DNA from: Corella eumyota
Taxonomy: Eukaryota; Chordata; Ascidiacea; Phlebobranchia; Corellidae
Assembly (NCBI GenBank): GCA_963082875.1
Contig: OY720097.1
Location: 9,432,501-9,496,500, forward strand
Reading direction: 5' to 3'
Length of the DNA stretch: 64,000 bases
Below are positions 38,401 through 51,000 of the stretch, piece after piece. The position numbers and the translations under genes are program-made. Below the pieces are notes generated by a model. The model did no database searches and was not told the origin of the DNA. It saw nothing but the letters and a program-made list of their open reading frames with translations. Numbering within the stretch: the first letter of the stretch is position 1; each line of letters opens with the position of its first letter.

Positions 38401-40484
38401 TGAGATGGAGATGAGATGGAGATGAGATGGAGATGAGATGGAGATGAGATGGAGATGAGATGGAGATGAGATGGAGATGAGATGGAGATGAGATGGAGAT
38501 GAGATGGAGATGAGATGGAGATGAGATGGAGATGAGATGGAGATGAGATGGAGATGAGATGGAGATGAGATGGAGATGAGATGGAGATGAGATGGAGATG
38601 AGATGGAGATGAGATGGAGATGAGATGGAGATGAGATGGAGATGAGATGGAGATGAGATGGAGATGAGATGGAGATGAGATGGAGATGAGATGGAGATGA
38701 GATGGAGATGAGATGGAGATGAGATGGAGATGAGATGGAGATGAGATGGAGATGAGATGGAGATGAGATGGAGATGAGATGGAGATGAGATGGAGATGAG
38801 ATGGAGATGAGATGGAGATGAGATGGAGATGAGATGGAGATGAGATGGAGATGAGATGGAGATGAGATGGAGATGAGATGGAGATGAGATGGAGATGAGA
38901 TGGAGATGAGATGGAGATGAGATGGAGATGAGATGGAGATGAGATGGAGATGAGATGGAGATGAGATGGAGATGAGATGGAGATGAGATGGAGATGAGAT
39001 GGAGATGAGATGGAGATGAGATGGAGATGAGATGGAGATGAGATGGAGATGAGATGGAGATGAGATGGAGATGAGATGGAGATGAGGTGGAGATGAGGTG
39101 GAGATGAGGTGGAGATGAGGTGGAGATGAGGTGGAGATGAGGTGGAGATGAGATGGAGATGAGATGGAGATGAGATGGAGATGAGATGGAGATGAGATGG
39201 AGATGAGATGGAGATGAGATGGAGATGAGATGGAGATGAGATGGAGATGAGATGGAGATGAGATGGAGATGAGATGGAGATGAGATGGAGATGAGATGGA
39301 GATGAGATGGAGATGAGATGGAGATGAGATGGAGATGAGATGGAGATGAGATGGAGATGAGATGGAGATGAGATGGAGATGAGATGGAGATGAGATGGAG
39401 ATGAGATGGAGATGAGATGGAGATGAGATGGAGATGAGATGGAGATGAGATGGAGATGAGATGGAGATGAGATGGAGATGAGATGGAGATGAGATGGAGA
39501 TGAGATGGAGATGAGATGGAGATGAGATGGAGATGAGATGGAGATGAGATGGAGATGAGATGGAGATGAGATGGAGATGAGATGGAGATGAGATGGAGAT
39601 GAGATGGAGATGAGATGGAGATGAGATGGAGATGAGATGGAGATGAGATGGAGATGAGATGGAGATGAGATGGAGATGAGATGGAGATGAGATGGAGATG
39701 AGATGGAGATGAGATGGAGATGAGATGGAGATGAGATGGAGATGAGATGGAGATGAGATGGAGATGAGATGGAGATGAGATGGAGATGAGATGGAGATGA
39801 GATGGAGATGAGATGGAGATGAGATGGAGATGAGATGGAGATGAGATGGAGATGAGATGGAGATGAGATGGAGATGAGATGGAGATGAGATGGAGATGAG
39901 ATGGAGATGAGATGGAGATGAGATGGAGATGAGATGGAGATGAGATGGAGATGAGATGGAGATGAGATGGAGATGAGATGGAGATGAGATGGAGATGAGA
40001 TGGAGATGAGATGGAGATGAGATGGAGATGAGATGGAGATGAGATGGAGATGAGATGGAGATGAGATGGAGATGAGATAAAGATGAGATGGAGATGAGAT
40101 GGAGATGAGATGGAGATGAGATGGAGATGAGATGGAGATGAGATGGAGATGAGATGGAGATGAGATGGAGATGAGATGGAGATGAGATGGAGATGAGATG
40201 GAGATGAGATGGAGATGAGATGGAGATGAGATGGAGATGAGATGGAGATGAGATGGAGATGAGATGGAGATGAGATGGAGATGAGATGGAGATGAGATGG
40301 AGATGAGATGGAGATGAGATGGAGATGAGATGGAGATGAGATGGAGATGAGATGGAGATGAGATGGAGATGAGATGGAGATGAGATGGAGATGAGATGGA
40401 GATGAGATGGAGATGAGATGGAGATGAGATGGAGATGAGATGGAGATGAGATGGAGATGAGATGGAGATGGAGATGAGATGGAG
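35438..40484 (+). repeat. 11-bp tandem array (GAGATGAGATG)n, about 5 kb
   Basis: An 11-bp unit is repeated about 450-460 times with almost no variation. Exceptions include ATAGAGATG near 36500 and a GGAGGAG insertion near 37130. Two copies of a GGAAATGGAGACGAGATGG variant cluster lie near 37175 and 37390, about 215 bp apart. A run of six GAGGTGGAGAT variants lies at about 39085-39150, and a GATAAAGATG variant near 40078. The strand is purine-rich with regular GG steps. The homogeneity implies recent expansion or strong concerted turnover. The true length may differ from the assembled length. Confidence 0.95.
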
Positions 40485-40585
40485 ACTACCTCATTGGTTG
40501 GATGCAGTAATGGAAAAGTGATTGAAATAATAGCTCCAACTTCTGATACTTCACATTCTTTTAAGCCTTCTAATGTTCCTATTAA
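40485..40585 (+). CDS. Exon of a WD40-repeat protein (CFAP44/WDR52-like, tentative)
   Basis: The reading frame from 40485 gives 33 codons and two bases and ends at a strong donor, AA|GTAAGT. It contains SLVGCSNGKVIEIIAP and then DTSHSFK. A hydrophobic run, a small-residue turn with NGK/DG, and a short beta strand are typical of one WD40 blade. The APxxDTSxSF ending recalls large axonemal WD40 proteins such as CFAP44, from memory only. The exon abuts the 11-bp array: its only candidate acceptor is the AG in GATGGAG|ACTACC, inside or at the edge of the repeat, with purines where a polypyrimidine tract is expected. No further exon of this gene was found. It could be a lone exon, a truncated gene, or a consequence of misassembly at the array edge. 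Confidence 0.5.
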
Positions 40586-40688
40586 GTAAGTGTATGCTAT
40601 AATTTTTATATATATATTTATCTTCGATGTTGGAAGATGGTCGAATGCGTGTCCTAAACATAGAATAACATTGGTTACTTGAACCCAG

Positions 40689-40888
40689 TTTTATGTTGCC
40701 TTTGGCAAATTTGAATATTATAAATAATAATTGCCGATAACTATGCTGCTGAATAAATATTGGCTTAGCAAGAGTTTATACCGATTGTAGTAACTTACTT
40801 AAATGAGCTTCAGCATGAAGGCAGTGGAGATTGAACCCAGGATCTCATGTAGTGTAGAAATTCTTCTGACCACTACTCCAAGCTGTTG
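40689..40888 (-). mobile_element. tRNA-derived SINE, minus strand
   Basis: Read on the minus strand, a tRNA-like head carries an A-box-like GAGTAGTGGTCAG and a B box GGGTTCAATCTCC. It is followed by a body containing CTACATGAG and the tail word TTTATAATATTC..TGCCAAAGGCAAC. The head and tail both match the copy at 56648 in the same order, which makes this a SINE family and not a tRNA gene. Confidence 0.75.
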
Positions 40889-41721
40889 GTTTGTTTGTGT
40901 ATTATGTCACGTGACTGTATGTTGTTTAGTATATTAGAAAAGTTTTTATCATTAAGTAAGGTTTTTTGATTTAATTTTAGATGTGTTTTGTAAGACGTTT
41001 ACCTATATTTAGTATTGTTAATTGTTTCTTTTTTTTTTTTTTACCTTAAATAATGTCTGTATATAGAGTAAATATGCTTCCATAATATTAAAGTATTAAT
41101 TATATGTAAGGTTTTTCAATTAAATTTAAAATGTGTTTTATTAAAATCTTTTTGTGTTTTCAGTATTTTTTATGTTTTTTTATAATGTAAATTTTGTTTG
41201 TATACATTAATTTATTATTAATTATTTGCAAAACAAATTACTAATAGTACAGTACACAAAACAAGCTTTAAATTCTATAACCCACATAAAATAGCTGTTG
41301 TGCAACGTATTTAAACCATAGTTGGAATGAACTTACCTTTTTATACACTTGACTTAACCAATATCTTATATGCATCCAAACAATTTACAAATATTAGTCA
41401 TGCATAAACTGAAGTGTATTTGCAAATTTGGTTATCTTAAATTTAGATTAAGTTTGTTTACTATGTATGATAAACTAAGTTCATTCATAATGTTCAAAGG
41501 TTTATATTTGCATTTAAATTCAATGAGTAAGCACTTAGTACTTGGCATTGCTGAAAAAAAATGATTTAATGATACAAAAATTCATAAAATAAGCTGATTA
41601 AGTAAAAACACTATTGCAAACAACATATGTTAAAGGGCTAAGCTTTTATATTAGTAGTTTATCTGTTAATGTTTTAGTTTTTTTGCAATTGACTTTGATA
41701 TAATTTCTTACTTTTAAAAGT

Positions 41722-41792
41722 AACGGTATACTAGCAGTGGGAATCAAATCTAAGATATCATAACTTGCATCGCCAGTAACTCATTTTAAAAT
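41722..41792 (-). mobile_element. SINE fragment, minus strand
   Basis: Minus-strand sequence holds ACTGGCGATGCAAG and the B-box-like TTAGATTTGATTCCCACTGC, the same head arrangement as the other SINE copies here. Only the tRNA-like head is recognisable. Confidence 0.5.
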
Positions 41793-41887
41793 ATTTTACA
41801 TTTTTATAAATAACTTATTTTGTTAGTTTTTTTAAAGCTTATTTTCGTATTTTTTAAAGTAATTAACCAAAAACATTTGTTTTTTAG

Positions 41888-42049
41888 GAATGGCAATTTG
41901 CATGGGAAGAATATCGTTCACTCACAAAGACTTTACTGGAATGGATTCAAAAACAAACCATTATCATCAAAACTTAGTCACCAGCTGAGATCACTGATTC
42001 AATGAACGAACTGAAAAGATTTGAAAATGAAAAAGTACCACCAAAAAAG
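41888..42049 (+). pseudogene. Plakin exon a: first spectrin repeat, with in-frame TAG
   Basis: Bounded by TTTTTTAG and GGTAAC. It has 54 codons, phase 0 at both ends. EEYRSLTKTLLEWIQKQT matches the EYRELVLLLLQWI region just after the actin-binding domain in plakins. After an in-frame TAG at 41975-41977, SPAEITDSMNELKRFENEK continues the same spectrin repeat in the same frame. The 3' part has a 94 percent identical near-copy at 50494-50565. Confidence 0.75.
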
Positions 42050-45000
42050 GTAACAAATTTTGAAACTGTTTTTTCTTTTTTTTTAGTTAATTTTTGATAA
42101 CTACAACTAACATTTATTAACATCAAATATTAATTTTAATTTTTTAAATATTTTTCGTAAAATTAATTTTTTAATTAAAATTATTGCCTAGGCTAATATT
42201 CGATCCCTTATCCCCAAGTACATGAGCATTAAGCGTTTGTGGCTGGAATCGAGAGGCAAATATGTTCCAGAGGAGGGAAACGAACCCAAGAAATTAATGG
42301 GGTCATGGGAAGATTTAATTAAAGCTGTTAATAACAGAGATGCAAAGCTCACTTTGCGTTTTAACAGGTTTGCAAAAAAAAAAATAGAAAAAACTTCGAA
42401 ATAAATTTATTTAAATATAAATAAAAAATTAAAATATTAAAACTTTTTTTATTGCTTTGTTATTTGCATACAAAAACTTTTTTAAATTTTTTATTTACTA
42501 GTTTTGTTGTTTTTATTTTATTATTGTGGTAATAAAAACATAAAATTACTGTTTATATTTAAAGTTAAACAATATTTAAAATGCCCTACAAAAATTGTAA
42601 AAACAATAAAAAAAAACTTTAAAACTGTTTTTTATTTGATTAAAATAGTGTAATAATATTTAAAACAATTTTTAAAGAAGTTTTCGATATTAGGTTGAAA
42701 AATCTTACAAAAATCTGGAAGAAGAAGCAGAGAGAAACATCAAATTGGTGGGTTTCTATCATTTTTAATACCAAATTGCTTAGTTAATTATTTTTATAAA
42801 TAATCGCTTTATAATATAGGCTATTTAACTTATTTTTGTTTTTTATTGTAAAACAAATGTCAATTAAAACAAAAAAATTTTATTAAAATTAAAAAAAAAA
42901 ATTAGATTGAGAAAGATGAAGGAGGGAAAGAATTACCTGACAGAGTCAAAGAATCCTTGGATTAGATCGAGGATGTTATTAAAGGTTGATTTAAGAATGT
43001 TTAAACCCTAAAAGATGAGAAGTATTACCAAGCTAAAAACATGTACAAAACGTAAGCCCTTTTTTGTTTATTTTTAAATATGTTTATAGTGTGTATTGGT
43101 TAAGACTATCAATTTTTAATAATTTAATTTGTAGTTGTAGTATCTAATAAATATATTTTTTATTATTTTTAAATGGTAAAAATTACTATTTCGTTTTGTT
43201 TAAATTTGAAAAACCTAAACTGTATTTGCTTTTGTTCTAAAATTAAATATCTAATTATTGCTTTAAAATTTGTTTAAATTAAAAAATTAAATACTTATTA
43301 AAATTAATTTTTATTTAAAAAAAAGATATTCACTTGGTTGAATGTATTAAATGGGTGAACAACCAACAGGTTAGTCAACAACTTATTTGAAATTATTTTT
43401 TTTAAAGTGGAATTGCTAAAATTGAATTTCATACTTTTTACAATAAAATATTTTTTAAGGTTTTAAAAATTAAAGAGTGTGTTATAATTTTATTCAGAAC
43501 ATTGTAAAAATTTCATAGTAAAAAAAAACTTCTAAAATATTATTTTTAATAATCGGACAAATTTATTAAAAAAATATTACCAAAAAAATCTGTCATTGGG
43601 TTATAATCTATTCTGTTAGTACTATTGTGTTAGTAAAACACAAATTTTAAATATAATACTTTCACAAGTTTTAAATATAATAAAAATCAATCAAAATTTA
43701 ATACAACTCCAAACTAAAACAACAAAAACCTTATTAAAATCTTTATTATTTTAACAGAAAAAACGTGGCCAACTGTGTGTGGGGTAACGATTTACCCGAT
43801 ATTAAAAACCAAATCAGGGAATTCTCGTCCATTCAAAATATTAATAAAGACGCTGACCCTAAACTAAGCAAATGTCAACATGATAAGGTAAATTTGAGGG
43901 TTTTGAGAAGTGTTTGATGATAAATATGTGATATTTTTAGTAGCATTAGATGGTTGTTTTATGTCTATGGTAAATATGGTTTGGTTTCTGAAGTGGTGAC
44001 TGTTGGTTTTTATTGCAAACAAATTTTTACACTTCGATGAAAAAGTATTTTTAATTTAAAATTTAAAAATTTTTGTTTCTAAGTTTTTAAGCAATTTTTA
44101 TTTTTTTAGATCAAAACATTTTTTTTAATTTTAATTTTTAATTTTATTGACCCAAAAACATTTTTTTTTTAGTTTTTACAAAAACAAATTATTCAATTTT
44201 TTTTATGTTTAACTTTTAGAACAAATTTGAAGACGAAGATGAACTGAATGAATATTGTCATCTTTTATCCCAACTTGAACACAAGGTTCCACAATTAAAA
44301 GCAAGTTTAAAAATAAATTTTATATTTTGCAGAAATAAATTATAGTCATCGGGTCTTTGCTTAACTGAAATTTTTTATAAATTTTTAAATAAAAAAGGAG
44401 AAAATAAATAGGGTCAAAATGTGAAAATAGGGTCAAAAAATCAATTTTAGTTCGTGGTTTCCAAAAAAATTTAGAATTTAAAAAGTAAAGAGATGTGTGA
44501 ACTGTGAAATTAACAGGAACAATATGCATTAGTTTTGGATTAAAATCTAATAATAAAATATTCTTAGATAAATAATAATTATATAGTCAAAGAAAAGGAT
44601 ATTTATAGGGTTAGAGTATATAAAGAACTCTAAAAGTAATGGGAAATTTTGCTAGGACCTTTAAAGTATCGAGTCGTTTAAGGATCATAAATTAAATTGA
44701 TCCAAAAAATAATAAATGTTAAATCTTTTTTAGAACACTAGTGCCACAAAAGCTGACAACTTGGGAAAATTGCTGGCATTTGTCACAAATGCGACATCAC
44801 ACTTAGTTTGGACGAACCAACACGAGGAAAACGAATTTTCTCGTCAAATCCCTGAATCAAATTCATCTGCTTTGAAACAGGAATACATGGTAGTTTACAT
44901 GATTTTAAATCTTTTAAGCATTGTTAATTTTTTTATTTTTTTTGTTATGTGTTTGAATTTTTTCTTTTTCTACTCCAATCTTAAATTGCAAAGAATATTA

Positions 45001-48000
45001 CAATAATAACAATGAAAAAAAAATAAAAAAAGGATTTGAAATATAAATTGTTTTAAAAAGTGACTTAAAAGATACAATAAAAAAAAGGATTTGAAATATA
45101 TATTGTTTTAAAAAGTGACTTAGAAGATTATTTAAAAAGTTGTTTTAAAATTGTAGTATTTATAGTTTAAATAATATTGAAAAAAATCCAATTTTTTTCA
45201 ATAAAGTATTTAAAAATGTTGCAGTACATTTATATTTTAAACAACAGTTTGCTAAAAACCCAATTGAAAAAGTAATATTTACAAATTTTATTTCCCTTTT
45301 AAAAAACAAATTTTTAAGTTTGTAAACCAAATTATGTTTAACGTAAACAATATAATTTTTTTAAATTAAAATTTTGATTTTATAAACCATATTATGTTGA
45401 TGGTAATTAATATAAATTTTTCTTAACACCAATTTTTTTGTTTTAAAATTAAAATTATTGTTTAAATAAGCCAAATTGTAATTTTGTAAATCATGTTATT
45501 GTTTTATAATCTAAATTACAGTTTTTGTAAATAAAATTATTTCTATTATTGCAATTAACAATTTATATTGATGATAATTTAATTTCTGTTTATAATGTTT
45601 TAATTCTTCAACATTTATTTAATTAAGGCACTTACATCAATTATTTAAGAGTAAAATCCAAAAAATATGCAACCTAAAAAATATTTAAAAACCATTGTTT
45701 GTTAAGTTTACAGTGATTAATAATTTAATTTAGTTTAATAGATCTATAAACAAATCAATAAAATGATTTATATTATTTGGCAAATTTTGCATTAAATCAT
45801 TAACTTTTTTTTCACAATAATAAATTGTTATATTTATCAAATATTTCAATTTTGATTTTTTCATAAAAATAGTTAATGATTTCGCGGTTTTGGCACTACG
45901 AAATTGTATAAAAAAAATGCGCATTTCAGCAATTATTAGACACAATGGCTTTTTTCAAACATTTTTATTACTCTAAATACTAACATTTTGTACGTTAGTT
46001 GTTTTAATTAAGTAATTTAGTTTTTTTGTTTTTTTTTTACCAAATTTTGATTTTTTTAACCAAATTTTATTTTGTTAGCAAAACATTTTTATCGCTCTAC
46101 ATACTAACACTATGTACCGTAGTTGCCTTAATCAAGTAATTTAGTTATTTGTTTCGACGTTTATACTTGAGATTTATTAAATCAATACGAAACAATACTA
46201 TGCAGAATTATAAATGCGTTACGAAATTAATCTTTTTAATATTAAAGGCCTGTTCACACGACAGGGTAACGTTGCGCTGCGTTCCGTAATTCTGTGAGGT
46301 CAAGGGGTTTGTTTATAAAAAGTATCTATTGATAGTATACCCTTACGAAATCTTGCATAAATTTTGCTTCAGCTCCAAAATTTTAGGAAATCCTACTTAA
46401 CTTATGTACGTCTAAACGACTCTGTTCATTTCAAATGATTACGAAATATTACGTTGCGTTGCGTACGTCGTGTGAACGGGCCTTTAGTCACGATGTTTCT
46501 CACCTTGTTAACGAAAATACTAAGACGTGTTTTAAATTTTTTTTTCAAATTTATGTTTTAATCAATTTAAGACCATAAATAACGTGTGAATTTTTAAGAT
46601 AATATTAACACATTTTGTGCAAGTATACTTTATGATAAAAATATATTTTTTGAAAGCGCCGTCTCTGAAAAAGTTTATACTTTCATCTTATTTTAAAACT
46701 ATTTTTTTTAAATTAATAAAGAATTTTTAAAACGGAAATGAATTTTTTCGCAATTAAATATGTATGGTATTGTTTATTGAAACGATCGTTTAAAATCGTT
46801 ACTTCGCTAAAATATATATGGCAATTAAGTTATTCGTAATATTACTACGTCACAATGCTATTTGCAGGTCACAGTCGGTAACTGATAGTATTTTTGATTC
46901 CTTTAAAGACTTTTTAATCACATTTTTGTTTAATTTAATATAAATGTCAGAAAGTGAAAACAAAAAAAAAACAATAACAACGCATTTTGTACGTTTATAT
47001 ATGCTTAGTATAAAATCTATTGCTTAATAACTGCGTCTTTCAAAAAATTTATAAAAAATAAAAAAAATACAATGCAAAATATGCTTTTATTAATTTAAAA
47101 AAATATTTGTAAATTTAACTTATTTAGTTTATTTTAAAATTTTAGGTAAAGTGTGTTATCTAAACAAGATTCCAAGCGTTATTTTAAACTATAAAATTTA
47201 AAGAAGTGTTGTAAAACTTTTGATTTGATTGTACGATGTTTAAACAAATAAATTATAAAGTATTTTTTTATTTAAGACCCGAAACGTGTTGTATCGCTTA
47301 AAGATTGATATATTATGGTGAAGTATTTTTTTCCATTTAATTAATACTGCGTTAAAACTTATTATTATGTAACATTTATTGGACCTTCTCCAAAATGTTA
47401 AAATCGCTGAATCAGCCGGCATAAAGAATTCGTGACTTCGGGAAATCAAACGCCAATTGCAATGAAATTTTGTAATAGCGTTTCAAGTGTAGGGACTGAG
47501 GTCTCTATCTAATCATAAAAAAATCTAATCATAAAAGTATTGACTCCTAAGGGTGCTCTTATCCAAATATAATGGCAGTAAAGTATAAAGTATAAGTCTC
47601 TAATGTCTAAAATAGGGTTTAAGACCCGTAAGAAATGGTCAAAAATAGCAAACCGAATCTACAGACAATCTATTTTATTAATTAAGCACGTTCATCACAT
47701 AATTATCCCGAAAGTTACATTACACATATACAAAAACGGTATTTACGTACACACAACAAAATCAGGTTTCTAGGTTACTTACATAGCGAATAACATAATT
47801 ACGAGTACATTACACATACAAAAAACGTCTTTCGTATATCGACTACATCCTTTATAATGGTATTTAACTGTTAACTAATTTTAAATAAAAACTTGGCAAA
47901 GTAAAAATAGGTGTGTGTTTTAGAAACCAAAAAAATATTAACTGTCAGAAAATAAAATTATCGAATAATACAGTACGACTGAACAGGAAATTAGGCACAG

Positions 48001-51000
48001 CTTCCACTGGCTCTACATAACAAATAGCGACAATGTTTACAAGGGCACGCGAAAAATACACAATTTGACCATGTTCAATATAATAACGATTAAATTTAGA
48101 GCTTCCAACTGCCTTATGGGCGTTAGACTTGTCCTTGAATAAAGGGGTTAATTTTTTTGTACCCTTTAAAACCTGTATATACTTAAATATACATAAATAC
48201 AGTCTCTATAAGTTTTTTCATATTCATAAGTTTTTGTACGGTTTTTAAACCGCACGAGGTGGTAGCGAGTCTGCACTATTTCGGTTCGCTGAACGAAAGT
48301 TATTATTGCACCTGTGAAGAGGAGTTTCTTACGTATTTCTTTTGTTTATCCCATCGATACCAGCTAATTTTGGTGGGAAATGTTTTGTTTTGGGTACCCC
48401 AGTGGCCAACATGTGTGTGATCGTCCAAAGCCAACAAGTTTTCTTGTCGTTCGGTGCAAACCGGCATCAAGCCTGGTTTGAGGCTAGAAAAGCCTTGGCA
48501 TTGGAATTGATGGAGATGCTAAGCGCTTTCCTACACAAGATTGGCTTATTCAAAAACGTTTTTTTTATTTAATTAAGAAATTCCGTCTTTAAACTCATTA
48601 TTTAGCGTTTTTCAGCGTTTAACTTTCTATCCAAAATGTTATAATCGTCATAACAGCTTGCAGATGTTTAGCGATAGGAAAAAATGCAAAACATCGACGT
48701 ATTACAATTTTTTTATTAATTTGACGTGAAATCTTTTAATTTTATCCTACCAATCATTATACCAAAAAAATATATATTTGTTTTATTTTCCATTATATAT
48801 GAAATGTTATTTTTGTTTTATTATTTAATATCTATGAAAGCATACTAGATTAAATTGGAATTTTACAAAACAATAACTTTGTTAAAGTTCTTTGTTAAAT
48901 AGACACCGTTATTCAAATTTTAAATTACAAAATGTCAATTAAAAACTAATATTTATAAAGAAACGAAACACTGTGTAAATCATTTAATATCGTTTAGTAC
49001 AATTTTTTTATCCAGACAATTTCTAATGTAAGTAAATTAATTTTATCTAAATTTAACGATTCGATAAGGTTAATCTAAAATGAGTATATATTGAAAATAG
49101 TTTTATACCAATAAATATATTTAGTTTGCCTTACAAATATTTTATTAAATTTGAAAAAAAATAATCAAACACACAAACATCAGGTTAACAAAAAGAACAA
49201 TCAAGTGCAATTAGTTTTGAAGTTTAAAAGAAGAAATCAATTAGACAAAATAATTAAACAAAAACAAATAAATAAAAATTAAAACAGGAAAAAATGTTAA
49301 ATTATAAACATTTTGTTTCTTCTTTTTTTATTTTGGTTTTCTTTTTTATTTTAAAACAAACATTAGAAGTGTTTAGACATCAAATCGTTGTCATAATTAC
49401 TGTAATGCTTAGGTGACTGTTAAATTAGGTTACAATAAATAATCGAATTTGATAAGCTAAATGTTGTTTTTAGTAAACCAAATTGTGATTAAGTAAACCA
49501 CATTTTTGTGAACGTAAACCAAATTATGATTTTAATAAACCTAGTTATTTTCGCATAACCAATATACAATTTTTTAATAATGGAATAGCTTATGGCATAC
49601 ATAGTTTCTAGTTTTTGTTGTAATAAAAGAAACTACAAGTAGTAGATTTAATTATTTTGCTTTCGATTTTTAAGCACTTCACCCTATACTTTATTATAAA
49701 GTATATAATATGTTGTTTTAAATATTTTTAGAATTAGTTTAACATTTTTAAAATATTAAATATAACACAAAATAGTCGTTAAAACAAGTAAATTAAAAAA
49801 AATATCTAATTAATTAAAATATTAAAAAATTACACTTTTAAATATGCTTTGCAACCTTTGGACCTGTTATCGATAAAATCGCTAAAATTACTACGCAAAA
49901 ATATACAAGTTTTATAAAACTATTTGTATTATTGTTACGTATTAATGCGTATATAACATGTTACTGACAAAAACATGAAAAACTTTTAATTCTTGATATC
50001 CTTAAAAAAAAGTTTTTTTTGTTTAATTTATTATTAAAGTATATATTTAAAGCTAAATCAAATAATATTAATTCATTTTATTGTTTTTTAACGCTGTCTA
50101 TTTTTTTTGTTACATTTGTATAACGGTAAAAATAAACTTTTTAGGTATTATAACGTTTTATTAAAACGTGTTTAAATTTGTTTTCTTTTAAACAATACCT
50201 AACGTCGTTTTTTTAAAACATAATCGTTTTATTAAAAATTTTTTGATATTAATTTTATTTCTTATGATTTGCAGTCATCTTTTTAACATGTTACATTAAT
50301 TTTGCTTTATTATTTTTAAAAGAGTAATTTAAACGGTTTGGATTAAATTTTTTTTTTTAAGTATTTTAAACAATAAATAATAGTTAATACAAATAATGGA
50401 AATAACCTCTATTTCCATCTCGCGGATATAAATATATTTTGAATTATTTTTAAAGAGATCGTGAAAAATTATCACGACATTGAATCTGCTGAGTCACCAG
50501 CTGAGATCACTAATTTAATGAACGAACTGAAAAGATTTGAAAATGAAGAAGTACCACCAAAAGAGCTGTTGGAGTTATTAACGCTTACCTAGTAGGATTT
50601 AAAGATCAGTGGAAATTAATTCTTAATCTTTATCTCTGTTTAGAACAACATATAAAAGATGTCTCTCAGCAAGAACAGGCTAATTTGATTTAAACAAATA
50701 TATATAATTAAAATTTTAGTTGTCGCAGTATGGTTGCAACTTTAAAAAATATTTGGTCATGATAATTTACCCGTGCACCACAACTGGCAGTTTTATTTTT
50801 TTTTGAAGGTGTACAAATTAGACCAAAATATAAATTTGTATATATATTGTCCACTAAGCTCTATATATAGATAATGATACTGATTCTTTTATAATGATTC
50901 TTTTATAAACAGCTTAAATATTTTTATTTGACAATGTTTTGACTACTTTTATTTTTTTTTTTACTTGGGTAGCATTTTTTGTTTTATTTTTTAAATTGTA

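Larger units (their letters stand above)
40586..41887. other. Non-coding stretch between WD40 exon and first plakin exon
   Basis: AT-rich intronic or intergenic sequence holding two SINE copies (annotated separately) and homopolymer runs. An open frame at 41370-41564 has intron-like composition and no recognisable motif. I see no other gene here. Confidence 0.6.
44890..50457. other. 5.6-kb intron-sized gap in the plakin locus
   Basis: Very AT-rich sequence. It contains short degenerate direct repeats, a 240-bp TIR element at 46245 and an integrase fossil at 48240. Exons on either side belong to the same gene, and no further plakin exon was found inside. Open frames of 60-80 codons here have no recognisable content. 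Confidence 0.6.

Noticed and set aside
41370-41564. 64-codon frame
   Set aside because: AT-rich, intron-like composition, no domain, and no sensible splice context.
42906-43051. Alternative genetic code or RNA editing to explain the plakin stops
   Set aside because: All three stop codons occur, neighbouring exons use none, and U-to-C editing on this scale is not known in animals. Pseudogene decay or sequence error is simpler.
48342-48572. 76-codon plus-strand frame as a small gene
   Set aside because: The recognisable protein similarity is on the opposite strand (integrase zinc-binding region), so this frame is its shadow.
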